This document shows positions 32,796-42,185 of a stretch of DNA of 64,000 bases, piece after piece (positions within the stretch are counted from its first letter, which is position 1; each line of letters starts with the position of its first letter). The stretch is from Candidatus Woesearchaeota archaeon (GTDB lineage: Archaea > Nanobdellota > Nanobdellia > Woesearchaeales > GCA-023898365). The stretch lies in assembly GCA_023898365.1 (NCBI GenBank), contig CP060219.1, positions 868,001 through 932,000 of the forward strand. Direction: 5' to 3'. The notes under the pieces were generated by a model, which searched no databases, was not told the origin of the DNA, and saw only the letters and a list, made by a program, of their open reading frames with translations. Position numbers and translations under genes: made by a program.

Positions 32796-33383
32796 TTACT
32801 TTCTTCGCACGGCAAGATAGATGCTTGCACAAATTGCTCCAAGAAAATTAACAACAAGATCAACCGCATTGTTTAGGTATGTTCCGACGTTTTGACTGGC
32901 ATCAAAAAAGACAACTGCGCCAAGTTCAACAACTTCATTTAAAGCGCCAAGCCCTGCAACAAGAAGTACGAGTGTGAGATAAAATAATATGGGTGTTCGT
33001 TGGCGAAATTCTTTCAACAGAGGATGGATGAGATCAAAAACGATGCTGGTAGCAACGATTGATGACGTAAAATGCATGAGATGATCATAGCGAAGTAACC
33101 CAAAAATAAACCAGTAATCATAGAGACGGGTAGTTCCAATAAATACGAATCCGCCGAGTAAATTCATTAAAATAACTATTGAGATGCCAATAACCGACGT
33201 GTGACTTAATGGCATGCGATCAAGGCGCTTAAAAGAAAATAAATAGATGATAATCATGATAACAGTATAATAGAGAAACTCGTATTTTTTATTCGCAAAA
33301 GAAATGACTGCAGAAATGAACAAATAAATGCCAAGACCGATAATGATGCTTCGGGTGAATTTTGTGTGCGGGACTGAAGCCAT
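32796..33383 (-). CDS. YjdF-like (DUF2238) membrane protein
   Basis: The 195-aa product has about six membrane helices and the family's conserved polar residues in helices: YDYWFIFGLLRYDHLMHF and GLGALNEVVELG. Function is unknown in the family. A TATA element (33404-33414, reverse) lies about 27 nt before the ATG. Confidence 0.8.
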   Translation of the reverse strand: MASVPHTKFTRSIIIGLGIYLFISAVISFANKKYEFLYYTVIMIIIYLFSFKRLDRMPLSHTSVIGISIVILMNLLGGFVFIGTTRLYDYWFIFGLLRYDHLMHFTSSIVATSIVFDLIHPLLKEFRQRTPILFYLTLVLLVAGLGALNEVVELGAVVFFDASQNVGTYLNNAVDLVVNFLGAICASIYLAVRRK

Positions 33384-33500
33384 GCAATAGAATCTCTTGT
33401 TGAATTTATATTTAAGTTTATTGTTTATGTGCCGATCAACAAAGGTATAATCAGTAATTTTATAAACCTTCTTTGTTCTGTCTTGTCTAGAGGTTTGCGT

Positions 33501-33941
33501 ATGAGTCGTCGAGGACAGATTTCTGTAGAGTATCTCATCATTATAGGTCTTTCGCTCGCCCTACTTATTCCTGCAGTCATGCTCTTTATGAATTATGCAA
33601 ACACGTCAACTGATGATGTGGTTTCAAGTCAAATCAATCGTATTGGCAATGCGCTTGTCGACCAAGCATTTTCTGTCTATACGTTTGGAGAAGGAAGTTG
33701 GACTACTTTAACTTTAACGTTTCCTGAGCGAGTTGATCGTTTGGTCATTAATGGTGGTAACGAATTGGTTATCAGCGTTTTTGCTTCTGGTGGTGTGAGC
33801 GAATCCATCTTTTTTTCAGAAGTTGATGTGACTACGGTTGGATGCTCGCCACCTGGTCCTTGTGAGCTTGCTATACATCAAGGAAAAAATTTTATTAAAG
33901 TAGAATCAAAGGGTGATCACGTATTACTTTCCATCGTTTGA
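33501..33941 (+). CDS. Class III signal peptide (pilin-type) protein
   Basis: The 146-aa product starts MSRRGQISVEYLIIIGLSL: a basic n-region and the archaeal class III QxSxEYLxxxG motif. It is processed by a prepilin peptidase and assembled with the neighbour into a pilus or fibre. Two cysteines (GCSPPGPC) could bridge. ATG 33501 is preferred over 33429 because the motif must be N-terminal. The gene is coupled to the next by TTGA. Confidence 0.82.
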   Translation: MSRRGQISVEYLIIIGLSLALLIPAVMLFMNYANTSTDDVVSSQINRIGNALVDQAFSVYTFGEGSWTTLTLTFPERVDRLVINGGNELVISVFASGGVSESIFFSEVDVTTVGCSPPGPCELAIHQGKNFIKVESKGDHVLLSIV

Positions 33942-34312
33942 GGCGCAAGGCACAGATCGCTTCTGAGTTTGCCATTCTGACCAGTTTTATGATCTTCGTA
34001 TTTTTACTCTTTTTTGTAGTTGTCCAGTCGCAGGTTTCTAAAGCACAAAATGATATATTACTATCAAGAATGACTGAAGTTGCAAACGTGGTGCAAAGTG
34101 AGGTTCGCCTTGCAGTTACTGCCTTACCTGCTTACGAAAGAGAATTCTATCTGCCCCAATTAATTGAAGGATTTGCCTACAATGTTTCGTTAGAGCAAGA
34201 TCTTATTGTTGTCGAAATTCCGGTTCTTGACCTTACGTACGTGCGGTTTATGCAAAACGCTACGCCGTACACTATTTCTGTTGGGTTTAATCGATTTACA
34301 AAAGAAGCTTAA
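33938..34312 (+). CDS. Pilin-like protein, second member
   Basis: The 124-aa product begins (TTG start) with RRKAQIASEFAILTSFMIF, a degenerate class III motif followed by a hydrophobic helix, and a beta-rich extracellular part. The TTGA overlap with the previous gene points to stoichiometric synthesis. It ends convergent with L35Ae. Confidence 0.72.
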   Translation: MRRKAQIASEFAILTSFMIFVFLLFFVVVQSQVSKAQNDILLSRMTEVANVVQSEVRLAVTALPAYEREFYLPQLIEGFAYNVSLEQDLIVVEIPVLDLTYVRFMQNATPYTISVGFNRFTKEA

Positions 34313-34563
34313 GCTAAGGTGATTTTTCCACCAATTGCTTGACCAGGCATACCTTTCTCGAAAAGAATGCGCACTGCGCCTTTGTTTCCATGCGCTGATT
34401 GGATGGTGCCTGCAATGATGTTTTTGCCTGTGTTGTATTGGACGTTCTTTCCGACTAGCGAAGCTGCTTTCTCGCGTGAAGAAACGTCTTTAAGCGTAGC
34501 AATCATTTGATTGGGATAGGTATGGTGTCTTCCCTGCCTAAAATGCACAATTTGTCCTTCCAT
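34309..34563 (-). CDS. rpl35ae: Ribosomal protein eL33 / L35Ae
   Basis: The 84-aa product shows GRHHTYPNQMIATLKDVSSREKAASLVGKNVQY and GNKGAVRILFEKGMPGQAIG, typical of L35Ae although shorter. A TATA box (GCTTTATAAAGC, 34585-34594) lies about 27 nt upstream. Confidence 0.9.
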   Translation of the reverse strand: MEGQIVHFRQGRHHTYPNQMIATLKDVSSREKAASLVGKNVQYNTGKNIIAGTIQSAHGNKGAVRILFEKGMPGQAIGGKITLA

Positions 34564-34602
34564 ACCTTCAGGGGAAAAGAATTGGCTTTATAAAGCTTAT
34601 TG

Positions 34603-36471
34603 TCAGGAAGCGTACTTGCTTTTTTTACTGCGAAGAGTCGCTTTGAGTTTTTGGTTGCCCTTCCAATCAAGAATGTGGTCCCACACCTCTTCAATACGAG
34701 TGACCGGGATGATTGAAATTTTCTTGAGCATGCCATTGTTAATGACAATATCTTGCTCGTTTGCTTTTGGGATAATTACTGCTTTCATTCCTGCATTGAT
34801 GGCCGCTTCAATTTTTGAGGAGACGCCTCCAATTGGAAGGACGTTGCCTCGCACAGATAAAGAACCGGTAACCGCAATTGATTGCTTTATAGGGATGTTT
34901 TTGAGCGCTGAAAAGACAGCGGTTGCAACAGCAATACTGGCGCTGTCTCCTTCAACTCCCTCGTACGTTTGCAGAAATTGAATGTATAAATCTTTTGTGT
35001 TGCGGAATTCTTTGCCAAAATAATGTTTGATAACTGCGGACACATTTCGAATTGCTTCTTTTGCTATTTCTCCAAGCTTTCCTGTCGCAATTATTTCTGC
35101 TTCTTTGCCGCCCGGTGTAATTTGCGCTTCAAGTGGTAAGATGACGCCTGATAGATAATTATCTGTTCCCATAACGGCAAGTCCGTTAATTCTACCAACT
35201 GCTGTTCCTGTTGATTTGATAACTTCATATTCTTTCTTGCGACTAATAAACTGATCAGCAATCTGTTTTTCAAGCGGCGTTGCTATTTGCTTTGCTTTAT
35301 GTAAATGGTCTGGCGTGACAAACTTTGCTTTTTCTTCAATAGCAATATCTCCTGCTGCTCTAACAAGACCGCCAAGTTCTCGCAAACGTAAAGTTAAATG
35401 ATTTTTTCTGTTCGCTCTTCTTCTCGCTTCTTCAATAATAAGTTCAACTGCTTCTTTTGTGAAGTGGGGGATTTTCCCATCACGAACAATTTCTTGTGCG
35501 ACAAAGACTGCGATTTTGTATCTGTTATCTGGTGTGTCAGGCATACTTTCTTTCATGTAGACTTCGTACCCGTAGCCTCGAATTCTGCTACGAAGTGCGG
35601 GATGCATTTGTCCAATTGTGTCATAATTTCCTGCCGCTACAAGAACAAAACTGCACGGAACTGGTTCGGTGCGTACCATTGCGCCAGCACTTCGTTCTGA
35701 TTGGCCAGTAATAGGATATTTTCCTTCTTGCATCGCGGTGAGTAATTCTTGCTGGGTGACTGGAGCAAGTGTTGAAATTTCATCAATGAATAAGACGCCA
35801 CGATGGGCTTTGTGAACAAGTCCTGCTACAACACGTTCATGTGCTGGCGTGCCTAGTCCTCCACTTTGAAAGGGATCGTGCAAGACATCTCCTAGCAAAG
35901 CACCTGCATGTGATCCTGTTGCATCATAGAAGGGAGCGTTTTTCCTCTCAATGTTGTCAACAATGAGTTTTGGCACTTGCGCTTTTTGTGGCATGCGCTT
36001 GTTTAAGTTCATAAAGAGCACTACTGCTGCAAGAAAAAGGATGCCGCCAAGAAAAAATGCTGCAAACATAATATCTGAATTATATTTTGTGCGCACCCAC
36101 CAGGGCATGAGCATGGCAAGAATAGCAAGTACGAAGAGTAAGATATTTGATCCTTTTGTACTGGCAAGTTGTGTTGTTTTTGCTTGTGAAACGAGCTCTC
36201 GTCCTTTTCCTGCAGGCACTGTTCTAATAAGAGGTCCGTTTTCGTCGTTTGGATTGTGAAAACTAAGAACGTCAAGTAATTTTTCTTTGCGCATCAATTC
36301 TGCAAGGGCAAGTCCGAGCATGGATTTCCCCGTACCTGGCTCTCCAATGAGCAGAACGTGGCGTCCTTGTATTGCTGCTTTATTGATGACGTTTAACGCG
36401 TGTTCCTGACCTACAACTTGATCGGCGATGCGTTTAGAAACAGTTATTGTCTGTGTTGTGCGAAACTCCAT
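34603..36471 (-). CDS. lonB: Membrane-anchored archaeal Lon protease
   Basis: The 622-aa product carries a AAA+ module (GEPGTGKSMLGLALAEL near 42, Walker B GVLFIDEISTL near 225) interrupted by a two-helix membrane insert (about 110-155), the archaeal LonB hallmark. A C-terminal protease domain follows with Ser in EGDSASIAVATAV (near 515) and Lys in GGVSSKIEAAINAG (near 558). It degrades misfolded membrane and cytosolic proteins using ATP. Confidence 0.95.
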   Translation of the reverse strand: MEFRTTQTITVSKRIADQVVGQEHALNVINKAAIQGRHVLLIGEPGTGKSMLGLALAELMRKEKLLDVLSFHNPNDENGPLIRTVPAGKGRELVSQAKTTQLASTKGSNILLFVLAILAMLMPWWVRTKYNSDIMFAAFFLGGILFLAAVVLFMNLNKRMPQKAQVPKLIVDNIERKNAPFYDATGSHAGALLGDVLHDPFQSGGLGTPAHERVVAGLVHKAHRGVLFIDEISTLAPVTQQELLTAMQEGKYPITGQSERSAGAMVRTEPVPCSFVLVAAGNYDTIGQMHPALRSRIRGYGYEVYMKESMPDTPDNRYKIAVFVAQEIVRDGKIPHFTKEAVELIIEEARRRANRKNHLTLRLRELGGLVRAAGDIAIEEKAKFVTPDHLHKAKQIATPLEKQIADQFISRKKEYEVIKSTGTAVGRINGLAVMGTDNYLSGVILPLEAQITPGGKEAEIIATGKLGEIAKEAIRNVSAVIKHYFGKEFRNTKDLYIQFLQTYEGVEGDSASIAVATAVFSALKNIPIKQSIAVTGSLSVRGNVLPIGGVSSKIEAAINAGMKAVIIPKANEQDIVINNGMLKKISIIPVTRIEEVWDHILDWKGNQKLKATLRSKKSKYAS

Positions 36472-36514
36472 TACTTGTTTGCGAAGAAAAATATGTTTAT
36501 AAATGCTTTGATCG

Positions 36515-37564
36515 TTACTTCCATAGTATGGCTTCGCAATGTCGTATCGCCATCGCTTCTATAGTGTCGAGCTTACCATTGGTGAGTGCAAGTCGGAATC
36601 GTGCTCGAAACAAGTTTTCATCAAAAGCAGTAACTGGTTTTCTTGTGTGCAAATCAAGAACACTTCCTCCTGCTGCTCGTACAATGACCATTGGTGCGAT
36701 GTCCCACGGTCCCATAGTTCGTTCTAATTCAGGAGCGTGAATGAATGGGATATACCCGTCGCTTTCTCCAAGCGCGACGCTGAGCATTTTTTGTCCAACA
36801 CTTTTTACTGATAATGACACTGCTGGTGTTTCAGTTTCTCCTGTTAAGATGTATCGCTGTGTTCGTGCCACTCCCTCTTCACTGTTGAGCGTAATTATTT
36901 TCGCAGGATTGTTGTTGCTTGTGCTTATCGGAAGAAATGTTTTTCCCGCTTCTCTGTTAAGACGGTACGCGCCTCTTTCTGCGTCGGGAAAATCAAAACC
37001 GATAAAGGTTGTTTTATGGGTAAATGAATAGATGCCTGTCAGTACTGGTCTGCCATATGATCCTTTTTCAGAGGCATGCATGAGTGTTGCCATAATGGCG
37101 CAAGGTGGTTGTCTGTATTCGGGATTTACTCGTTCTTCAAGTCGTGTTGCTCTCTCATGTGATTGTTGGTTTGCTTGCAGAAATTGTTTATCTCCATCAA
37201 GTGGATCGACAAGCCAGTAATAAGGAGATTGTGCAAGCATTGCAGTAAATACTCGCGGTCCTGGCGCTTTGTGAATAAAGAGCGGGTTTTCTTCTGAGAC
37301 AAAAACGATTTGTTCTGTTTGGGTAAATAAATCAGGGAGTGCTGATTGGAGAAGAGAATTGCTTTCTTCAGAAGCTCGCGTCACTAATGATGGTCCGTCA
37401 ATGCCGTTTGTTGCTGAGCGTGCTCGCTTGCTTCGAAATTCAACTTCTCGTGGTCCTCGCAGGTAGGCCTCACTCAATCGAGCTCCGACATCAGTGAGAT
37501 AACTTGCAAAATACTCGAGGGTGTCGACTTCAATAAGTATGTGTTTGTCTTCATAGATGGCCAT
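36515..37564 (-). CDS. Inositol monophosphatase / CysQ-family phosphatase
   Basis: The 349-aa metal-dependent phosphatase has the family motifs SEEN (91-93), DPLDGDKQF (Asp120, Asp123) and WDIAPMVIVRAAGG (near 283). It is longer than usual, with a Gln/Arg-rich insertion (about 130-155). The substrate (inositol phosphate, fructose bisphosphate or PAP) is not decided by sequence. It overlaps the kinase gene upstream by 14 nt. Confidence 0.82.
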   Translation of the reverse strand: MAIYEDKHILIEVDTLEYFASYLTDVGARLSEAYLRGPREVEFRSKRARSATNGIDGPSLVTRASEESNSLLQSALPDLFTQTEQIVFVSEENPLFIHKAPGPRVFTAMLAQSPYYWLVDPLDGDKQFLQANQQSHERATRLEERVNPEYRQPPCAIMATLMHASEKGSYGRPVLTGIYSFTHKTTFIGFDFPDAERGAYRLNREAGKTFLPISTSNNNPAKIITLNSEEGVARTQRYILTGETETPAVSLSVKSVGQKMLSVALGESDGYIPFIHAPELERTMGPWDIAPMVIVRAAGGSVLDLHTRKPVTAFDENLFRARFRLALTNGKLDTIEAMAIRHCEAILWK

Positions 37565-38096
37565 GTTCTTTGAGATAGGTTGTTATAAGGTCAACCACTT
37601 CTTCAGGAGATTTTGTTGTGGTGTCAACGATAAGATCATAATTTTCTTTGTTGTCAATGTCAACGTTGTAGAGTTTTTTGTATTTCTCGACATCGTTGTG
37701 GTGCCTGCGCCTGGTTGTTTGCTTTACTTGATCTTTGCTTGATTGATCTTCACTTGATCGTTCTTTGTCTTCGTAGATTCTCCTTGCAGCTTCATCTTCA
37801 TCAACGGTGAAAAATATTTTTATGCTTTTGGGAATAAAGTGAAAGGCGAGTCGCGCTTCAAATATGATGTTTTCTGTGCTGTCTTGGTAGGAAGCCGTTC
37901 TCTTGTCAAGTTCCCTATCGATTTCTGGATGCTCATTCTCATATACCGTAAACTCACTGATGGTCATATCGTGTTCCGCTGCGAGTTGTCGTTGTAATGC
38001 GCCAACGGTCATATAGGAAAAGTTTATTCTTTTCGCAAGGAGCTTTCCTATTGTTGATTTTCCACTTCCTTCCGTTCCAGAGATGCTTACTATCAT
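37551..38096 (-). CDS. cmk: Cytidylate kinase-like P-loop kinase
   Basis: The 181-aa product has P-loop SGTEGSGKSTIGKLLA, a nucleotide-binding RLAF region, and a lid with Lys/Arg (DKERSSED). It most resembles archaeal-type CMP kinase (AAA/Cmk family), which uses ATP to phosphorylate CMP or dCMP. It overlaps the phosphatase gene by 14 nt. Adenylate-kinase-like function is an alternative. Confidence 0.75.
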   Translation of the reverse strand: MIVSISGTEGSGKSTIGKLLAKRINFSYMTVGALQRQLAAEHDMTISEFTVYENEHPEIDRELDKRTASYQDSTENIIFEARLAFHFIPKSIKIFFTVDEDEAARRIYEDKERSSEDQSSKDQVKQTTRRRHHNDVEKYKKLYNVDIDNKENYDLIVDTTTKSPEEVVDLITTYLKEHGHL

Positions 38097-38211
38097 GCGT
38101 ATTGCTAGCGGTTGTTTTTTTAAGAATGTTGTGGGTTCTTTAGGTGTGATCTATCAAAACTATATGCTTTACCTGCATAACGTTTATATATTACTTTAGA
38201 GTAACACCTTC

Positions 38212-38589
38212 ATGGGGGCATTCGAATATTCTAGAGAGAGCGCGTTGGATGTTATACTAGATGATATGCGCTCTCGGCACTCAGTTCTTGTACGGCTCGT
38301 GACTGCCAACGGATTAACTCCTGATTTGCAGTGCGAGGTAGGCGAACTTCGCGGCGAACTCTTTGATCACGCCAGTGATCTGTCAAGCCTTAACGAACTG
38401 TATTCTCCGGAAGAAATCAGCGATACTCTTTCTTTTGCGCGCGACTCTGAACAGTATTGGGTTGCTGTGTTACAAAAAGCAGGCCTCCATCCTCATCCTT
38501 TTGCGTATGATGTGCTTCGGCAACGTCAAGGAGATCCTCCAAGAAGAGTTCAGGGAGATATGCTGCGTGAATACAGACAGGCACATTAA
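38212..38589 (+). CDS. Hypothetical small soluble protein
   Basis: The 125-aa product is mostly helical and acidic, with no motif recognised. A TATA element (TTTATATATTA, about 38184-38193) lies 25 nt from the ATG, giving a leaderless start. It converges on and overlaps the end of elp3 by 4 nt. Confidence 0.6.
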   Translation: MGAFEYSRESALDVILDDMRSRHSVLVRLVTANGLTPDLQCEVGELRGELFDHASDLSSLNELYSPEEISDTLSFARDSEQYWVAVLQKAGLHPHPFAYDVLRQRQGDPPRRVQGDMLREYRQAH

Positions 38590-40271
38590 ATGTTTTTAAC
38601 CATGTACGATCCTTGCTTTGTATAGCCAAGTTTTCTATAATACGATCGAACGCCAACGCCGCTGATGATAACCATTTTGTTTTTCCCTGCTTTTTTTGCT
38701 TGTCGTTCAGCTTCGCTAAGGAGTTGTTTGCCAAACCCTCGATGTTGGCTCTTGCCAGTAACTTGCAGTTTTGTTGCGCTCCCGTAGACATGCAATTCAC
38801 GAATTATTGCTGATGACTTCGTTATTTCTTTTCGAAGACTGACACTTGGAAAAAAGAGGCGGGCAAACCCAACTAATTTGTTGTTTGGGGTCACCTCAGA
38901 AATGAACTGTTCAATTCCTTCACTTGCTTCGTACGTGATCACTTCACGTTTTGTTTTGGTGAACGACTCGGAGCGAATTTCTCTGCAGCGAATGCACGAA
39001 CAGGTGTATCCTTTTTTTTGCATACGTTCCGTTACGTATTGCCTGAGATTTGTTTTATCAACACCTGCACTTGTTTGAAAAGTTGGAATGTCTCGTTGCA
39101 CACGCATGATGCGGCAATAGGCAGGCACATCTTTTTTGATTTCAGCAATAATTTCAGCAGCTTCTTTCGTTGTTAAGGGGGTGAATTTCCCTTTCTGAAA
39201 CTCATGATATAAGGAAGTTCCTGGCATAACCATACATGGATAGATCTTAAGCATGTCTGGCCGATAGGCAGGATTTACAAAGATCTCTTTTAGTGAGGCA
39301 ATGTCTTGGGTTTTGTTTACGCCAGGCAGCCCAGGCATCATATGGAAGTTGAGCTTGAACCCTAGATGACGCAATTCTTTGATGCTGCGCTTCGTGTCAG
39401 CAAGGTTGTGTCCGCGATGCACTTTTTTGAGCACCTCATCGTAGACTGTTTGCACCCCTAGCTCAACACGCGTTGCGCCATACCGTAAAAATTCATTGCC
39501 ATGTTTTGCAAACGCCCAGTCAGGTTTGGTCTCAATAGTAAGGCCAACACATTTGATTGATGAACGTTTATCGTTATACTCTTGTTCTTTGACAAGGGAT
39601 GTGTTTCCTTTGTTTTTTTGTGCAAGCATTTTTTTGCGAATATTCTTCGCGCGCTCTTCATCATGAATGCTGCCAGGAAGCTCAAAAAATTTCTTGAACT
39701 TTTTTATATTGAGAACGCCACTGCGATAAAACAAGCGAGAAAAATCATTCATTGCCTTATATGATAAAAGAATATACTCATCACGATATGCTTTATCATA
39801 CGCGGGAAAGGTGCCGCCCATAATAATCTGCTCAACCTTTTGCGGATTCTGTCCAATGACAATATATTGCTCAAGACGGTTGAAAATAATTAGGTAAGGA
39901 TCAAAATTATGTCTGATCGCACGCATCGTTGAAGGTTCTTTGCCCGTGTATGACTTAGGAACATCACCAAACGCCGATCCTGGTCCTCCAGGACAATACG
40001 TGCACGAGCCGTGCGGGCAATGAAAGGGTGCAGTCATTGTTGCAATTACTGTAACTCCCGAACCAGTTCTTGTCGGTTTTGTGACAAGGAACGGATTTAT
40101 TTGTTCAATAAGGTGTTCGGGCGTGTGCAAGAAAATCTGAATATCTGTAGGGATTTCTCGACGCTTATGCTTTTTGCACAGAACTAATTTGTATTGGTTA
40201 AGTTTATGCTTTGAAGGCTTCTGTAACAAAATAAAAGAGATCAACTCATCGAAGAACGGGTCTGTTTTCAT
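38586..40271 (-). CDS. elp3: tRNA uridine-34 acetyl-/carboxymethyl-transferase Elp3
   Basis: The 561-aa product combines radical-SAM (Cys cluster in CPHGSCTYCPGGPG near 80; further KIYPCMVMPGTSLY) with a C-terminal GNAT acetyltransferase (about 450-561, YGSATKLQVTGKSQHRGFGKQLL, AERQAKKAGK). In archaea it makes cm5U34 in tRNA. ATG 40271 is chosen because the longer frame starts inside tRNA-Lys. The tRNA-Lys(CTT) gene lies 17 nt upstream on the same strand. Confidence 0.93.
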   Translation of the reverse strand: MKTDPFFDELISFILLQKPSKHKLNQYKLVLCKKHKRREIPTDIQIFLHTPEHLIEQINPFLVTKPTRTGSGVTVIATMTAPFHCPHGSCTYCPGGPGSAFGDVPKSYTGKEPSTMRAIRHNFDPYLIIFNRLEQYIVIGQNPQKVEQIIMGGTFPAYDKAYRDEYILLSYKAMNDFSRLFYRSGVLNIKKFKKFFELPGSIHDEERAKNIRKKMLAQKNKGNTSLVKEQEYNDKRSSIKCVGLTIETKPDWAFAKHGNEFLRYGATRVELGVQTVYDEVLKKVHRGHNLADTKRSIKELRHLGFKLNFHMMPGLPGVNKTQDIASLKEIFVNPAYRPDMLKIYPCMVMPGTSLYHEFQKGKFTPLTTKEAAEIIAEIKKDVPAYCRIMRVQRDIPTFQTSAGVDKTNLRQYVTERMQKKGYTCSCIRCREIRSESFTKTKREVITYEASEGIEQFISEVTPNNKLVGFARLFFPSVSLRKEITKSSAIIRELHVYGSATKLQVTGKSQHRGFGKQLLSEAERQAKKAGKNKMVIISGVGVRSYYRKLGYTKQGSYMVKNI

Positions 40272-40288
40272 AGTAAGAAGGTAAAAAC

Positions 40289-40362
40289 TGGGCCCAGAGG
40301 GATTCGAACCCACGACCAACAGATTAAGAGTCTGCTGCGCTACCAGGCTGCGCTATGGGCCC
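40289..40362 (-). tRNA. tRNA-Lys (anticodon CTT)
   Basis: A 74-nt cloverleaf: acceptor GGGCCCA/TGGGCCC with A73, D arm GCGCAGCCTGGTAGCGC, anticodon stem GCAGA/TCTGT with loop CTCTTAA (anticodon CTT), and T stem GTGGG/CCCTC with loop TTCGAAT, which holds a T50-T64 mismatch as in tRNA-Leu. CCA is not encoded. A TATA-like TTTTTTAAAC is about 27 nt upstream. It is transcribed toward elp3. Confidence 0.93.
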
Positions 40363-40466
40363 ATGGTCCACGAGAACCACGTTTTGTTTAAAAAAGTATT
40401 GGGTTTTATGAAACGAGAAGGTAACGATAAGAATATTTATATACACACTTTATTAGTGGATAGTGT

Positions 40467-41084
40467 ATGGCTCAGAATATGAGAACACTGGTTGCATCAG
40501 GATATGCAGCAGGTCACTATGCTACTACGTATGCTCGAACAATGAGTACTCCAGAACCGTTTGAACAAGTTCTTTGTGATGAGTTACTTTCTCGTTTGCA
40601 TTCGAAGGCATCCATTCTTGACCTTGGTTGCGGTGTTGGTTTGCCCTATGATGCTTATTTTTCAAAAAAAGGAGGTGTGGTTACGGGCATTGACCTTTCC
40701 GAAAAGCACATTGTGCACGCAAGAAAAAATGTTGCTGGCGCCACCTTCTTGGTTGGAGATTTTTTTAGCAAAGAAATTAAAGGAACGTTCGACGCAATCG
40801 TTTCTTTTTATGCACTATTTCACATTCCAAGAACTGAGCATACAAAGTTATTTGCTCATATGCATTCGTTACTCAAAAAAAATGGGTTGATTCTGATCAC
40901 CTTAGGCGTGGATTCGATGAAGTTAAGTGTGAACAAAGATTTTGCCGGCGCCCCCATGGCTTGGAGTTCGTATGCTGCTGAAAAAAATAAAAAACTTGTT
41001 CAAGCAGCAGGTTTTGAAATTTTGATCGCAGCTGAAGATTATAGAACAGAAAGACATTTGTGGCTGCTTGCAAAAAAGAAGTAA
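40467..41084 (+). CDS. Class I SAM-dependent methyltransferase
   Basis: The 205-aa Rossmann methyltransferase has motif I ILDLGCGVGLPYD (near 50), an acidic post-I end in VTGIDLSEKH, and TFDAIVSFYALFHIP (motif IV region). The substrate is unknown. TATA (ATTTATATAC) is centred about 27 nt upstream of the ATG, suggesting a leaderless mRNA. Confidence 0.88.
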   Translation: MAQNMRTLVASGYAAGHYATTYARTMSTPEPFEQVLCDELLSRLHSKASILDLGCGVGLPYDAYFSKKGGVVTGIDLSEKHIVHARKNVAGATFLVGDFFSKEIKGTFDAIVSFYALFHIPRTEHTKLFAHMHSLLKKNGLILITLGVDSMKLSVNKDFAGAPMAWSSYAAEKNKKLVQAAGFEILIAAEDYRTERHLWLLAKKK

Positions 41085-41091
41085 ACAAGTT

Positions 41092-41319
41092 TTATGTGTT
41101 TTCTTTTTTTGTTGTTTCTTTAAGATGGGCGATGCGCAGTTGGTTTTGCACTTCTTCGAGTTCTTCAAGTGAGACTTCTGGAAAGAAATGTTCTTTTCTT
41201 CCTAAGGTTTTGCTTCCGTACCCGCAGTCAAGGCAACAATTCCATATGTGATAATGGGTGTTTTCTGTGCCGAGGTTGATGCTGCCACATTTTGGACATA
41301 TCTTAACGAATTCTGCCAT
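41092..41319 (-). CDS. Small zinc-ribbon protein
   Basis: The 75-aa product has two Cys pairs, CPKCG (9-13) and CCLDCG (near 29), a zinc ribbon, then a helical tail (SLEELEEVQNQLRIAHLK). A TATA element about 27 nt upstream (41345-41354). Function unknown. Confidence 0.72.
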   Translation of the reverse strand: MAEFVKICPKCGSINLGTENTHYHIWNCCLDCGYGSKTLGRKEHFFPEVSLEELEEVQNQLRIAHLKETTKKENT

Positions 41320-41388
41320 GCATTATTCACTTGAGCGTTTCGAGTTTTTATAGCTTACGAAAAAATGGATTTGAAAGAGTATGTTGTT

Positions 41389-42174
41389 TTACTCTTCATC
41401 CTGCAAACGCGAAGCAGTGGTGGAGACAGTTTCCACGAGTAGTTTGTGTGCGTATTCTGTGCTCATCGTGGTGTCTTGGCGAGCACCTTTGTCGTTATAT
41501 CTATATCGCACGTCCCAGTCTCCATCTGCGTCAACATCAACGTTTAAGCTCATGGTGTCACCTGTAGTGAAGTTTCTTTCAAGTTCGCGAACTTCATCAG
41601 GTGTTTGCCTCAGTTGCGTGTCTCTCGTAATGGTCACTCTGGTTTTAACTACTCCGTCAACAATTCCTGCAAACGAGGGGCTGATCATGTGTTGATATTC
41701 TATTTTTGCATCAATTGTACTATTTGCTCCAAGATCCCAGTAAGTGGATGGTTCGACAAAATCTGGAACTACATGATAATAATGATCTTGTGCAATAACA
41801 CTATTCGGATTTTGTATGATAACTAGGTCTGGCACGCCGTCAACATAAGGGTTGATCACGCGAAAAGCCGGATCAATTCGCAGTTCGTCATCAATGACAT
41901 ATCCGATGCCGTCTTCTGCCCGTTTAACGTTACCGTCTAGAATTTGTACGAGTGGGGTGAACGGATGGTCTGCTTCAACATATTTTGTATTGTATGCCTC
42001 ACCTGCATCGGTTATCAGTTGTTCGCCAACAATTCCTGGTAGCGGTTCCTCTCCGTAAAATGTGCGATCATACCGCATGGTGACGTTATCATTATCTGAT
42101 CCGCATCCAAGGGTTGTTGCGCCGGTTGCTGCGATCATGCCAACAAGAGCGAGTGTTCGTAAGCTTTTTCTCAT
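41389..42174 (-). CDS. Predicted lipoprotein of unknown function
   Basis: The 261-aa product has a signal peptide with lipobox TTLGC (Cys near 24), then a beta-rich domain. Near the C-terminus a calcium-like motif (VDVDADGDWDVRYR) matches VDSNADGITDGR in the upstream gene, so the two are distant paralogues and an operon (11-nt gap). Lipobox presence agrees with Lgt encoded at 24104. Confidence 0.72.
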   Translation of the reverse strand: MRKSLRTLALVGMIAATGATTLGCGSDNDNVTMRYDRTFYGEEPLPGIVGEQLITDAGEAYNTKYVEADHPFTPLVQILDGNVKRAEDGIGYVIDDELRIDPAFRVINPYVDGVPDLVIIQNPNSVIAQDHYYHVVPDFVEPSTYWDLGANSTIDAKIEYQHMISPSFAGIVDGVVKTRVTITRDTQLRQTPDEVRELERNFTTGDTMSLNVDVDADGDWDVRYRYNDKGARQDTTMSTEYAHKLLVETVSTTASRLQDEE

Positions 42175-42185
42175 TGTATTTGTCT

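Noticed and set aside
40272..40319. Longer Elp3 start
   Set aside because: It would begin inside the tRNA-Lys gene.
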